DNA from: Galaxea fascicularis
Lineage: Eukaryota; Cnidaria; Anthozoa; Scleractinia; Euphylliidae
Assembly (NCBI GenBank): GCA_948470475.1
Contig: OX419346.1
Span: 21,178,917 to 21,242,916 of the forward strand
Direction: 5' to 3'
DNA length: 64,000 nucleotides
The translations under genes and the position numbers were made by a program. How positions within the stretch are numbered: the stretch's first letter is position 1; the number at the start of each line of letters is the position of its first letter. Shown here in pieces: positions 21,801 to 33,122 of the stretch. The notes under the pieces are model-generated. The model ran no database searches. It saw nothing but the letters and a program-made list of their open reading frames with translations, and was not told where the DNA came from.

Positions 21801-24298
21801 TAGCAGGTTTTCAATCTTGAAAGTTAGGTCCTGTAACTATGACAACTTCAGTTAGTAAGTACTTGTTCTAAATGTGGTTTCTAATTAACTGACTGCATCT
21901 TGTGGAAACGATGTTTCGGAAGGCCTTTGTGCTACCCTCTTTAAAGATTCTGCTAGTGACTCACTCAATCACTTTCTCATTTTCTTATCTGCTTACTACT
22001 TAATTACATAATTACTTACTTAGTGACTCGCTCAGTCAGTTCCATGTGTATACATACTTTCTCGGGATTCCTTACTCACGTACCCTCTGGGATATTCATC
22101 ATTTTTGGAAAATTAAATTTGCAGTTCTCTTTTGAAACCAGGAGGGAGCTAATGTACAACATAATTCTCAGATTAGAACCTGCGCTGAACTAATTTCTTG
22201 TTACATCTATTTACAGGTCGCTAGCCTCCTCAAACCTAACATTGACCCCCTTTTCTACAACTCTAAACCTAAAAAGACCACACCCGAGTGTGGTATATCA
22301 GTCAAAGGAGAATATAATCCAGAGGTTTGTTTCCATGGTTACGAGGTGAATTTAGGTTGTAAAATTTCCGCGTATCACACCTTGCCATTCTTCATGGACA
22401 ACTTTGGACCAAAATATACGGAATATACCACGACTTCTCACGAACAGTTACCAGGCCACCATTTGGAGGTGAGTGTGGATGGCTGCGGTGGCTGGTTGCT
22501 ATACATTGGAGCTGTCCTAAAGCATATCAAATATATCTGATTTCAAAACTGAGATCTTTGGAAAATCCTGATCACTGAGAAAATTATTTGTCGAAACGAG
22601 ACTCGAAACCATTGAACCCAAGAGATCAATCAATGTAAGTTATCAATGGAATCGCATCCCATTAAGGGAGGGGAAAGGTGCCGACGCGGGGGTGGGGGCG
22701 TGGGGCTTGATAGCTTCGTGCTTTAAAATCGAACCTAATATAAGCACCGCGTCGTGACGAGCAGTGAGGTTTTGGTTTGGATCTCAAATCGATCTTATTA
22801 TACCTCTCAGTTAGTGCGCACGCTGTGATTGGTCAATTTTGCGGGCCGTATTCTCCTGTACGGCCCGCTAAATTTGAAAGTTTCCTTTTCCGCGCGTCCG
22901 AGATATAATAATTATCTTACTAACGTCGCTTTCTCGGTCCGCACTGTAAGTTACGGATCCTCCTTTTTTCCCGTTGATTTATGGCCCAAGGGGGAACGGG
23001 AAAAAACTCGGTTGGTAAGAAGTATACAGAGCCAAGTATAAAAAAACCATATGAAAAGAGAATTTCTTTCGGCACTCGATTGAAAACCGTTCTTAAGAAT
23101 CAAATACAACTGTATTGTCCATGGTTGATGCATATGTTAAAATAAAACAACTTCTAATTCGTCCATTGGCAGGTACGAGGTTTCTTCGAGAATTTCCGTG
23201 ATGATTGCCAGGATGCCATCTCGTGGATTTCATCTTCGAATTATCTGCCTTCTTTCACTGAGGGGTGGGCAACATATGTTGAATATCCACTGATGGCAAA
23301 TGATACTGATGCTTATGTCAACACATCAGATAAGGATATATTGTTACAGAAATATGGCATGTTAAAATACCAGGTGAGTAATAGACCTAATCACCCAGAG
23401 GTGAATGCGTATGCGTAAGATTTCGGTGGGTGAACGAGTGGACTAAGGTTTTGAATGCGAACGCGAAATCCACGAAAGACTGATTTTTAACACCTTTACG
23501 AATTTGCGAGCGCAAGACCGACTCCGAAAGAAAACAAATCTCATAAACTTTCTACACCATTTATGCACTGCGGTTCCAGACTATTGTTTCTCACGGTATT
23601 TCAGTCACTTCGGTCTTTTGGTGCATTATTAACGTGGTACTTCTTTAAATACAGACTCGGTATTCCGTCGACTGTTGACTCAGCGTTACAGGTTTTGTCA
23701 CTTTTATTTCGCAGGACTGTAATCTTCGACCTCCAACGCTCGCCTTAATGTCTTCCAAAGGAACAATTTGTTCATTAATTATTCCGTTAGTTTCTGGTAG
23801 TATTTTACATTCCTCTAGTTCATGTAGCCGTTTTTTTCCTAAGGCTGTACAGGTTTCCCATTTATCTATTTTTTTTTTTTCATTTATAACAGAACTATTG
23901 CATTCATGTTTTCTATCTACTCTTTTCAACAGATTCTTGCCGCTTTGCGCTCTGTTCTGGACACTGGTGTGAATTACTTTGGAATGACGCGCTTTGAAGC
24001 CACAAAACTATACGACAAGTATGCGTGGGACAATGGCGACCTGGCAACCAAGGACATCACGCGGTACCAAAGCTCTCCGGCGACGGTAACCAGTTATATG
24101 ATTGGACAAGAGTCGTTTGCCAAATTAAGACAGCAAGCTCAGAGAGAGCTGGGTTCGAGCTTCTCAATAAAAGAGTTTCACTATCAAATACTCCGACAGG
24201 GAGAACTACCTCTCACGTATATGGAAATGCATATTGCACGGTTTATAGAATGCAAGAAGAATTCTACAGGACCAGGATGCGAAGAGATACTATCATAA
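18829..24298 (+). CDS. DUF885 type II membrane protein A (putative metallopeptidase)
   Basis: Predicted 779 residues. Coding exons: 18829-19699, 20092-20260, 20804-21056, 21495-21722, 22217-22468, 23173-23373, 23933-24298, all GT/AG, phases 1,2,0,0,0,0. A Ser/Lys-rich cytosolic tail is followed by one membrane segment (about 47-68; ILLLLALVIVLLIIL) and a large extracellular part with N-glycosylation sequons. This is the DUF885 family (PF05960), which I believe is grouped with gluzincin-like peptidases: HEQLPGHHLE at 582-591 and FTEGWATY with Glu at 621 supply the expected metal ligands and catalytic Glu. Paired cysteines YCWQPIC and CKKNSTGPGC are shared with B and C. The ATG lies directly after a splice acceptor, so a 5' UTR exon is expected upstream. 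An AATAAA overlaps the stop (24297). Substrate unknown; peptidase activity is inferred, not shown. Confidence 0.85.
20570..20720. repeat. GAT/ATC trinucleotide tract in gene A intron 2
   Basis: Interrupted (GAT)n then (ATC/GTC)n run, ending 84 bases before coding exon 3 of gene A. The equivalent intron of gene C also holds a GAT tract. Confidence 0.75.
22796..23030. mobile_element. palindromic interspersed repeat, copy 2 (inverted)
   Basis: Same family as 8911-9200 in reverse order: CCTCTCAGTTAGTGCGCACG, GATTGGTCAATTTTGCGGGCC, TCGGTCCGCACTGTAAGTTA, CCCGTTGATTTATGGCCC, ending CTCGGTTGGTAAG. It lies in intron 5 of DUF885 gene A. Confidence 0.7.
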
Positions 24299-25602
24299 TA
24301 AACTACATGTATTCAAGGGCCGACATGTAATTTCTTCTGTCGTTGGTACGATTCCAAAATCAGTTTGTTGAGTCGTTTATAAACATTTGTATAAGGAGCA
24401 TTAATATTTCAACCTTCAATATGGAGTGAGCTGAACATGTCTCAAAATGTCAGGGCCTTTCCTCGCGTGCTTAGGCTGGTTTAAAATAACGTCAATATGA
24501 CTAGAGAACACTACGCAGATTTTAAGACATGAAAATTATTCACAAATACTGTAAATTAAATAGCTATACTTGCATATTTACTGATACAGTAACCAATGCC
24601 ATTTAATGTAAATACTGTAAAACCAAAAATGAATTTAAGTTACCTTTCGCCAAAGTACAAGCTTCTCTGATACAAATACCTTATTACTGTCAAATTTCTG
24701 GAATTTTTATGGTGAGCTGATGAATATCTATCCAAATTAGACCAAGAGCGCTTAATAAGCTTCGAATTCACTAGTTTTCTTGACTTGATTTAAGATCGGT
24801 TGAAATTCCGTTTTACTTTTCTACGTCAACCAAAGAAAATTGCGAACCCATCGGATTCATTTCTTAAGCCTGCGCAGTATTACTCGACGAAAGATCTAGA
24901 GATTTTCGGGGAGCTTGTAACGGAAGAGTGTAAAGAACTGACGAATGCCGGTATTTCATAGCAACCTCCTCACTCCCTAGCCTCTCCTATTTCTTTCCCC
25001 GAGAGATCCTGCGAACAAGGTCACAAGGACATTTTTTGTGCACCAGAACGGAAGCGTTCAATATCATGAGTCATGGGCTCCTGTGAATGTTCGTTTTGAA
25101 GCAGATCCTTTATTAACTTAGTTAATGGGTTTTACAAAACACTTGTTCTACAGTTAAACAAACTCATTACGTTAAAATTGCAAACTAATTTTGTCATAAA
25201 AAAATACAAAATACAACAGGATATACACAAATTCACATACTATGTGACTGTTGCTGTCTGTAGAACGAAAACGTTCACTTGAGTGAACAGCTGATAATAT
25301 AATTTACAATACTGAAAAATGGCATATAAATATCCGCCAAAAAGCTCTGCATTTTTGTTTAAATGTCTTGTAATAAATGCAAAGAATAAAAACAACTTTG
25401 ACATGAAAAGGAGCACAAGTTTGGTGACCTTTTCTAAATAGGTAACTCACTTAAAGGAGACAAAGAAATTACATACAAATATTAATGTTAGTGACCCATG
25501 AGGGAAATGGGACTCGTGCAAATTTGTAGGCGCAATTTTCTGTGCCTCCACGGAAAAACCAAGGATTTTGATGAGAGCCGTGACTTAAACCCATGCTGAC
25601 TG
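24299..25602. other. convergent intergenic region between DUF885 genes A and B
   Basis: Genes A and B end tail to tail here. No exon seen. It should contain both 3' UTRs. For B a TTTATT (AATAAA on the minus strand) lies near 25109. No strong hairpin or repeat was noticed. Confidence 0.6.
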
Positions 25603-28600
25603 CTACACAAATTCCTTACAACCCGTTTTCTGAGGATCTTTTTTACAAGAGATGTAAGCATTAATATGTTCCTCCAAATAAGCCAGCGGAAACTCCCCTT
25701 CGCGCAGGATCTCGTAATGAAAATCTTTTAGTGAAAACTCTTTACCCAGTTTCCCCTCGGCCATTTTCTTTACGCCGGAGATTTCCTCCAGACCAATCAT
25801 GTAGCTTGTTACAAATCCCGGCTGGCTTTGTATTCGTATTATGTCCTTGTTGACTTGATGGTTGTTGTCTTCCCACAAGTACTGCCGGTATAAATCGCGA
25901 ACGTCTGACACTTGCCTTCCATAAAAGTTGAGGTCAATGTCGACTATAGGGCGAAGAGCATGAAGAATCTGCAAAGCAATCAAATTTGGAATTTTAAGCG
26001 CAGTTAATTAAACCTTTCGCTGCCAAGAGCACTTTATAGATTTTATCCTGGCTAACGCCAGACGATTTTACTCGTCAAAGGGAAACCTCTTGGCGGTGAA
26101 AGGGTTAATCCGTTTCCACGATTGCTTTTCATCGGACTTTCTTCATCATCGTCATCGTCATTGTCATCATCGTTCTCATCATCATCGTCATCGTCATCGT
26201 CATCGACGTCACCATCGACATCATCATCATCATCGTCATCACCATCAACGTCCACGTCATCGTCATTGTTAAGTTCGAAATTTGTGGACGTTCCGACTTT
26301 CATAACTACTGGACATACCTGGTAATAAAGCATGCCGTACTTCTGTCGCAAGATTTCTTTATCTTTGTCTTTCGTGGTGTAAAGCGTTGTATAATCTGGG
26401 AACAGCTCATCTTCTACGTACGCTGCCCAGCCTTCAGTGATCGCCGGAAAATAGTTAAAAGCGTTCAGCCAGGCGATTGGGTCATTACAGTCGCTTTGAA
26501 AATACTCGGTAAAACTCTGAACCTGAACAAGATGTAAAATATAAAAAATGGAACATGTTACCAAAGCCAATAAAAGAGACTCAGCTTGAGGTATTTTCTA
26601 AAGCAGATACTACACACCCAAGATGGCGGATATCGTTACAATCATCGGACCATCGCTGAAGTGGCCCACGACACGTTGAATACTGCAACGTTTGGCAAGG
26701 CCTTAAACCTTTCTTGTCAGGCCGTTTAATGTCTTGGCCCATATGGACCAGTACATTCTACAGATGCATGGTTACTCTTTAAGAATTGGAAAGTTGAAAT
26801 GAGGCATTGATACTTTGAAATGGTTAGTGCTTTGAATTTTAACACCCCATAAATGCGCTACCATGACCGATTTTCATTGAACATGACTGTTTGGTTCCCT
26901 ACAAAACCCAAACTGTCCGAAGTGAACGCCCTCAGACAACACCAAAATATACGATTTTTGTCTTTAAGTTTTCGATACAAAAACTCCTCCTGGTGCCCAA
27001 AAACGACATTTGCAGTAAAGTTCAGCTCCAGCACTTTAATTCTCTGCCACATTTTTCTGCTCACTTGTTTAGCACGCCGAGGAAAAGCTGTTGAAGAAGA
27101 GCTATCCCCACTCATCCGAAAGGTTCGTCGTCACGAGCGAAATGAATTCTGGGTAATTCCTTGATAACGGCGACATGGAAGTCCGCCAATTTCTGTTTCA
27201 TAGGTTTTTTCCTTTTTGTGTCGAGCCACCCAGTCCTGCTGGCGAAATATTGTACTGGTTGCATTATTTAGAAGTCAAAACAAGCCAAAATTGCCACGCT
27301 AGGTCCTGGAATCCATCCTCAGAAAGGCCAGAAAGACAACCTCACTTTTCAACCGTCATGACTCGGCGACACACTCGTGGCGGCTAAATCGCTGTGAAAT
27401 TGTTTTTCACCTCTGGTTTCTTTCAGAGGATTGCCTCTACCCCCAAACCAGCTTGATGATGCCAGGCTAGGGGCTTCTGAAGCGGAAAATGGCTCGAAAA
27501 AACACTTATAAGTCGCATACTTACCAAATTTCACGCCGAGTGCTCGCTTGAAAACAAGCAACAGCTAGCGTGACCAGCGTGACAAAAACAAGAGAGCCTT
27601 CAGTGCTCAAGATCAGCGAAAATCACCAAGGTAACGCCAAATAAGGAATCACCAGATCGTCTCGATCGCTGACACTCAGAAAATTTCAGAAATGGCTCAG
27701 GAAAACTTTGACAACAAAGAGTTAAGGACTGGTCGATACATTTTGGGCTTAAGCTGGAGTAGAGAGGGGGTAGGTGGTTAGATTTTTAGTCCTTGGGAAG
27801 GGGTGGGTCGGTAGTCTTGATCTATATATAGTTTTTTCCTCTGTATGCTACCTTTTTGCAAGTAGACATAGGCAAACAAATTGCCGAAGTGGTGTTAAGC
27901 CTCGAAAGGGGAGGACCTTTTCAGCTGATACCTGTACTTATTTAACGGTTCCTTATAGAGTACATATCAGTGAATAATGACGAAAAATAAAACCAAACCT
28001 CAATATGATGTCCCGCAAACTCATGAACCGCAGTTGTATATTCCGTCCACTTGGGTCCATAATTTTCTGTAAAGAAAGGCAGCGCTTGGCTTGCTTTTAC
28101 CGAGCAGTCTTTTGTACCAATGAAATAAGCGTGGAAAACAGATCTCGGATGGTACCATGCAATGACCTCCATCGGGCATTTAGGTACGCAGTTTTTCGGA
28201 CCATCTTCGTAAAACAAATGTTTTAACAAAGGCTTGAGTTTTTCCTCAATAATCTGTTGTCAAAAAAGAGAAAGATGGGTGTACAGTGAGCCGGGTTCAA
28301 TACACTGAGTCCCGAGTTGCTTTGAGCCTCTGTTTGAAAACGAGGTATGACGCTCACTTTTTTACGTTAAACGGAGTTCTCCTTTACATGCAAACGAAAA
28401 TTTTTGCACTAGGATTCGTGCAGATAATGCAGAGATTTGAGTTATAAAGTGATGCTATCAGGGCGTTGGACAAATTATTTTTTAAGACTGTTAAATGTCG
28501 ATGTTGCTGAAGTAGCTGAGGTTCGGTCTGCTACAACTCCTTTGTCAGTTGCCAGGAGGGTGTTATTAACACACGTACAATAGGAGCATTAAGAACAAAT

Positions 28601-31600
28601 AACCGAAAAACGTTTCTAATCGGTTTACTTTTTCAAGCTTTTGTTCAACACGCCCTTCCGATCTTAGAAAAAAAAGGGCGGTTTCCTGTTCTCTAGAACG
28701 CATCCTTTTTTCCAGCCCCCGATAGAGGGGTGCTAATTTTGTTTAACAAATCTATTCAGAAGGACCAAGAGTTGAACATGTGTTCCACCGGTTGAAGATG
28801 ATTCATAGCTCATTTTCATAGTTCAAGGGAATTTTCCTTGAACAATAGGCCATATTCGTATTCTCGGTATTGACCTGGATCTAGCATGAAGTGGAGGCTC
28901 TTGCGGGGGAATCTTTTCATATGTAAATGTATTCCCCCGCAAGAGCCTCCACTTCATGCTAGATCCAGTTCAATACCGAGAATACGAATATGGCCTATTC
29001 TATTCGAGGGGGAAAGGCGCAATAGCCCTAAGTAAACTGAGCACCAACCCAAATGCCAGAACACAACATCGGGAGCTAAATGACTATTCTTTCAGTTTGC
29101 GATTAGTGGAGGTCCTGGCGTCTGGAACAGTGCAACCACTTACCTTAGCTGTGTTCTGAATCCAAGTCTGCATGGCTTCCCATCGTTGGGGGCAGTGCTC
29201 TTTCGCACTCTTATCATCAAAGCATTTCACAAAGGCCTTATCGTTAGACTCTTCGACTGGAAACGATCTCTCATTAAAACTCTGATCTTGTTTCTGGATC
29301 TCTGTTATGAATGCTTCACGCGCTTTTTCTTCATCGTTGTTACCAGTGTAGTTTTTAACAAGATCTAAAGCCTGTGATAGAAAAACAGCGGCAGTTCAGG
29401 CAAAGTATTTACATTGACAACAAATTTCCGCAAATTCCTTTCAGTTGGAAAGAAAATGCCACACGACTCGTGGGGTCTTAAGCGTCATCGTCACCATCAT
29501 CATCATCAGCATCATTATCATTAATTTAACCTTAATTTACCCTCACCTTTTTATAGAGCTCGTCCAAACGTTTTTCAGCCTTCTCTTTGAGGACGGCTGG
29601 TTTGATGTCTTTGGTTGTATAATACCTCATCAGATTCACAAAAGTTTCCCTCCCATTTAGCTGCTGCCCAGTTGGGAGTTTCTTAGTGGTCTCGACACTC
29701 AGATTCCACACTCCCGGCTGGTTGGGGTCCGGGTTACCCGCATACACGTAGGGGAGAGGTAGGCTTTTAAGACCGCTGTAAAGTGTTTCAGGAGGGCAGC
29801 TCCTCAAGTGTTCTCCTTCAACGTATCTGGTGATGAAAGTAGTGTAAACTCTCATAAGCTGTTTTGAATTCCTTTACCCGTGCCGTACTCAGCAACGGGT
29901 CAAGGTAGCCACATTATGGCACCATCGGATTTATTTATTTGTCCACGAGAGTCGAGCGCCTGTCACGTGGTCTAGTAAGTCACACATGTACGCATTGCGG
30001 GCCTATTTTTTCTTCATGTTTTCAAGCAGCTTTTGTGCATGGGCGCGTTGGATCCTGGGGTACAACTTTATGCACTACGGTACGAATATAGGCTACAAGA
30101 GGTCTGTTGTTTGTATCAGTTTGATTGTGGGGGGGATACAAAGTCGACGCTTTTAAACACGTTGCAGATAATAGGAGTTAGCACTAGGTGAACGCTAGCT
30201 ACTTAAGCAGTTAGAATAGAAATAGAGAATAGCGAATAGAAAGCCTTAAAAAATTCAGGTGACCTCTGTGATAGTGATACCGATGTAGTGCTCCATCAAC
30301 TGAGGTAACAAGCCAACTGGAACTGTATTGCAAAAGCTTTTTCAAATGATTCGTTATCAGTTCTGAGCCATAAATTATGAAAATCATCTCAAACTCGAAA
30401 AGGATGAAATGAATCTAAATGAAGTCGAAAAAACACCAGCCTACATCTAAAAGCCTTGACTTCAATGGCTCAAAATGAATCTAGGTGACGCGACATTTCT
30501 GAAGGAGCTGTTTGTAGAATAATCAATTATTGTAAGAGGATATTCACCTCAGACTGGCTGAATTGGCTTGAACCCTTAAACTCCTAACGTCTGACTATCA
30601 ATGCTCCTTTGTAGCTGATATACAGTTCCTTCTACATTAGTTATGAGAATTTGGGATTAAATCAAACTACACCTGTAACACTTTCTGGCTGATAAATTTG
30701 TCAATTCTCATTACCTGTCTGGATAATGTATTGATGTTATAAGGAGAAGTTATATGCAAATCACTTAAAGGATTAATTAAGGAATTTGTCCTCAGCGAAG
30801 AAGCTCAGCGTACTGCCTCGGCAAACAAAAGTAATCCGACACCTTGCAGGCTTCGCTTTCTCGAAGACCTTGATGAATTGCATTGAGAGAAGAGTGTATG
30901 CGATCGGGCTTGACTGGGATCTGAGAACAGGGTTCGAAAAAAAAAAGTACAGACCTCAGCATTTTGAATGCTGGTTGGCCAATGTACGTCAGAAGCGAGC
31001 GACTGAAATATCCCAACACATCTTGGCCTTTGTCATCCCTCCAAGTCTTGCTATCGTCCTTGGACAGTTGGTCAAAAAAGCCGGTTGATTGAATTGTTGT
31101 TGAAAATGATTCTTTATAAACACCTGCGGCGAAAAGATGAATGTAACATATAAATTACTATTACTTCTTGACCTCCTTTAAGGGTCACTCCCTCCCTCCC
31201 CTCCCCTTCCTACCTCTGGTCAATTCTCTGGTGGTCCTGTCAGTATTTGTTTTAGAATCGCATAGAAACATGAATTCTTGCCATCTGATTGACCGTCGAG
31301 GAGAGGTATTCAGAGTGAAATTGAAACTTGAAAACAAGGGAAACCGATCTAGGATGATAAAAGCGCCCAGAACATTCTGTTAAATTATTTTCACCGTGAA
31401 AATATCTTTTAAAGCCTCAGTAAAAGTTCAGAAAAGAAGGGTGTGTAAAACACGAGGTTTAGATAAGTTTTGTCAAGAGCCCATCCTGGTTTTGTGCATT
31501 TGACTTGATTCCTATTAGCTGCCATCTGACAGTCGCTGCAAAATTCGCGTAAGGGAAACTCGGTTTGGTTTTCTTTTTATAAGAAAGAAGATATGCGATT

Positions 31601-33122
31601 CAATTAATTACCTGACTCTTGAAAAACCGATATCGCACTCATCGCGATATCGGTTTTTCTCGTGGAATTCCCTCGTCAGATGATTAATTTTCCTATAAAA
31701 GTCTCGCTATAATCTCCCTCCTTCTTTCGTTTATTTCGTGTCGCGCACCTTTTTTTAACCAAACGTTTTTTCAAGAAGAATAACTGCTACCCTGGATGCT
31801 GGAGGTATACAGCCTTACGCGAGCGACTCTCAGTATTTGTACACAACAAGCTGTGTATCGAACGAAATAGCCTCTGAAACCCAAGTTAAATAACTGCATT
31901 CAGGAAAATTCAATTTTATTCGAAGAGACATGAATGACTGTGGACGATCCTTACCTGATGCGCTTTGGAGAGCAATATTCCGGTAATGCAAGTAATGCAT
32001 ATAGTATAAACCACTTTTACAGGCTTCACTAGATCGCACATAACCAGCGCGCACACCCAACTTCAAGTTCTCGATATACCTTTCAAAAGTGTGCTTGTAC
32101 TGCTTCAAGAGATTATCCAATCTGTGTAGATCGCTGATGTTCCGCGGTTTAAAATGAGAAATCGCACCGCCCAGATTGGCAAACACTTCACAAATTGGTT
32201 GCATGCAGTACATATCGGGGCCAAGCATCCAGTCGCCAGCGTAATAGTTCTGTCCTAAGGGCAACCAGCCGTAGTTGTTCAACAGAATGCCTTTGGCAAC
32301 ATGATACGCTTTCCTCTCTCTGATTTTCAACAAATTCATATTAATTTTAAGCTTATTCAAATCCTCCAGCAACTTGTTTGATTGTTTGGTTTTTCTTTCG
32401 ATAGTGCTCGGGGTCGGATCCCACGGTTGGAAATTCAGTCGGATTTCTTCGGGCGTGGCTCCGGGTTTCGCGTAAATTTTCTGTGGGTGAAGAATGCTAA
32501 AATACTCATCCTGTATTTTCTTGAGCGTTTCCATGTATTTGGAACTTTTTGACTCGGCAGAGGGAATACAGCGGGTTGAAGTGTTATCAACTCTGGGTTG
32601 TGGTCCCGGGACGAGCATCAGAATTAGCAGCAAAATCGCGCACAATAGAATCGGTCCACCGATGATAATCAATTTGCCAAGCCACTGACGAGATTTTCCG
32701 AGCTTCGCCGGGCCACGTTCGGGAACGATTCCGATTGTCGATGCACTCCCGTTTCTATAACCTCCGTAAGCGTAAGGGTTGTCAGCCAGTCGAGAATTTG
32801 ACTCAGCGAAAGACTTCTCCGAGCCACGTTCGGGAACGATTCCGATTGTCGATGCACTCCCATTTCTATAACTTCCGTAAGCGTAACTGTTGTCGGCCAG
32901 TCGAGAATTTGACTCAGCGAAAGACCTCTCCGAGCCACGTTCGGGAACGATTCCGATTGTCGATGTACGCCCGTTTCTGTAGTTTCCGTAAGCGTAAGGG
33001 TTGTCGACCAGTCGAGAATTTGACTCAGCGAAAGACCTCTCCGAGCCACGTTCGGGAACGATTCCGATTGTCGATGTACGCCCGTTTCTATAGTTTCCGT
33101 AAGCGTAAGGGTTGTCGGCCAT
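25603..33122 (-). CDS. DUF885 type II membrane protein B, altered motif and repeat tail
   Basis: Predicted 889 residues. Coding exons: 33122-31955, 31123-30955, 29826-29547, 29371-29144, 28253-27999, 26522-26319, 25968-25603, with the same phases as A and C and identical lengths for exons 2, 4 and 7 (169, 228, 366). The cytosolic tail (1-147) is built of four 34-37-residue repeats (DNPYAYGNYRNG...). A membrane segment follows at about 150-171 (LIIIGGPILLCAILLLILML), then the DUF885 ectodomain. The motif reads HEFAGHHIE (692-700), one residue shorter than HEQLPGHHLE in A and C, while ITEGWAAY (Glu 730) is intact. The shorter motif may abolish or change metal binding. The start ATG follows an acceptor-like CTTCCCAG by 12 bases. 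Intron 6 carries a large ATC tract, and introns also carry a MITE and a perfect hairpin. Confidence 0.85.
26134..26270. repeat. ATC/GTC trinucleotide tract in gene B intron 6
   Basis: Nearly continuous (ATC/GTC)n on the plus strand, so (GAT/GAC)n in the sense of gene B. It lies about 50 bases downstream of the exon 6 donor and fills about 40% of the short intron (25969-26318). Confidence 0.85.
26836..27610. repeat. possible interspersed repeat in gene B intron 5
   Basis: A compositionally distinct block between coding exons 6 and 5 of gene B. On the minus strand it contains a frame (27561-27349) with FGKYATYKCFFEPF and SWFGGRGNPLKETRG, which I vaguely recall as a recurrent spurious ORF in coral assemblies. 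Without a repeat search the boundaries and repeat status are guesses. Confidence 0.3.
28844..28999. mobile_element. foldback MITE, AATAGGCCAT ends, type 2, copy 1
   Basis: Arms of about 70 bases begin AATAGGCCATATTCGTATTC and end GAATACGAATATGGCCTATT, enclosing a loop of about 15 bases (TTTCATATGTAAATG). It lies in gene B intron 4. The copy at 59792-59946 is nearly identical in its arms. Confidence 0.85.
29483..29524. repeat. short ATC tract in gene B intron 3
   Basis: CGTCATCGTCACCATCATC followed by further CAT/ATT units, 23 bases from the exon 3 donor of gene B. Confidence 0.7.
31621..31659. repeat. perfect 16-bp hairpin in gene B intron 1
   Basis: GAAAAACCGATATCGC (31621-31636), loop ACTCATC, then GCGATATCGGTTTTTC (31644-31659): arms fully complementary. 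Too short for a typical animal microRNA precursor on its own. Confidence 0.8.
32711..33122 (-). repeat. 111-bp in-frame coding minisatellite in gene B
   Basis: Three complete units of 37 codons and a final partial unit encode DNPYAYGNYRNG, then STIGIVPERGSERSFAESN. The period of 111 bases keeps the frame. Units 1 and 2 are almost identical (RTSTIG). Units 3 and 4 share SASTIG, so they form a second subtype. The bases just before the ATG (TCAAATTCCGAA) resemble the unit end (TCAAATTCTCGA), so the array probably once extended upstream across the splice site. Confidence 0.9.

Noticed and set aside
26090..26325. His-rich and Ser-rich plus-strand ORFs
   Set aside because: They are translations of the trinucleotide repeat in the gene B intron.
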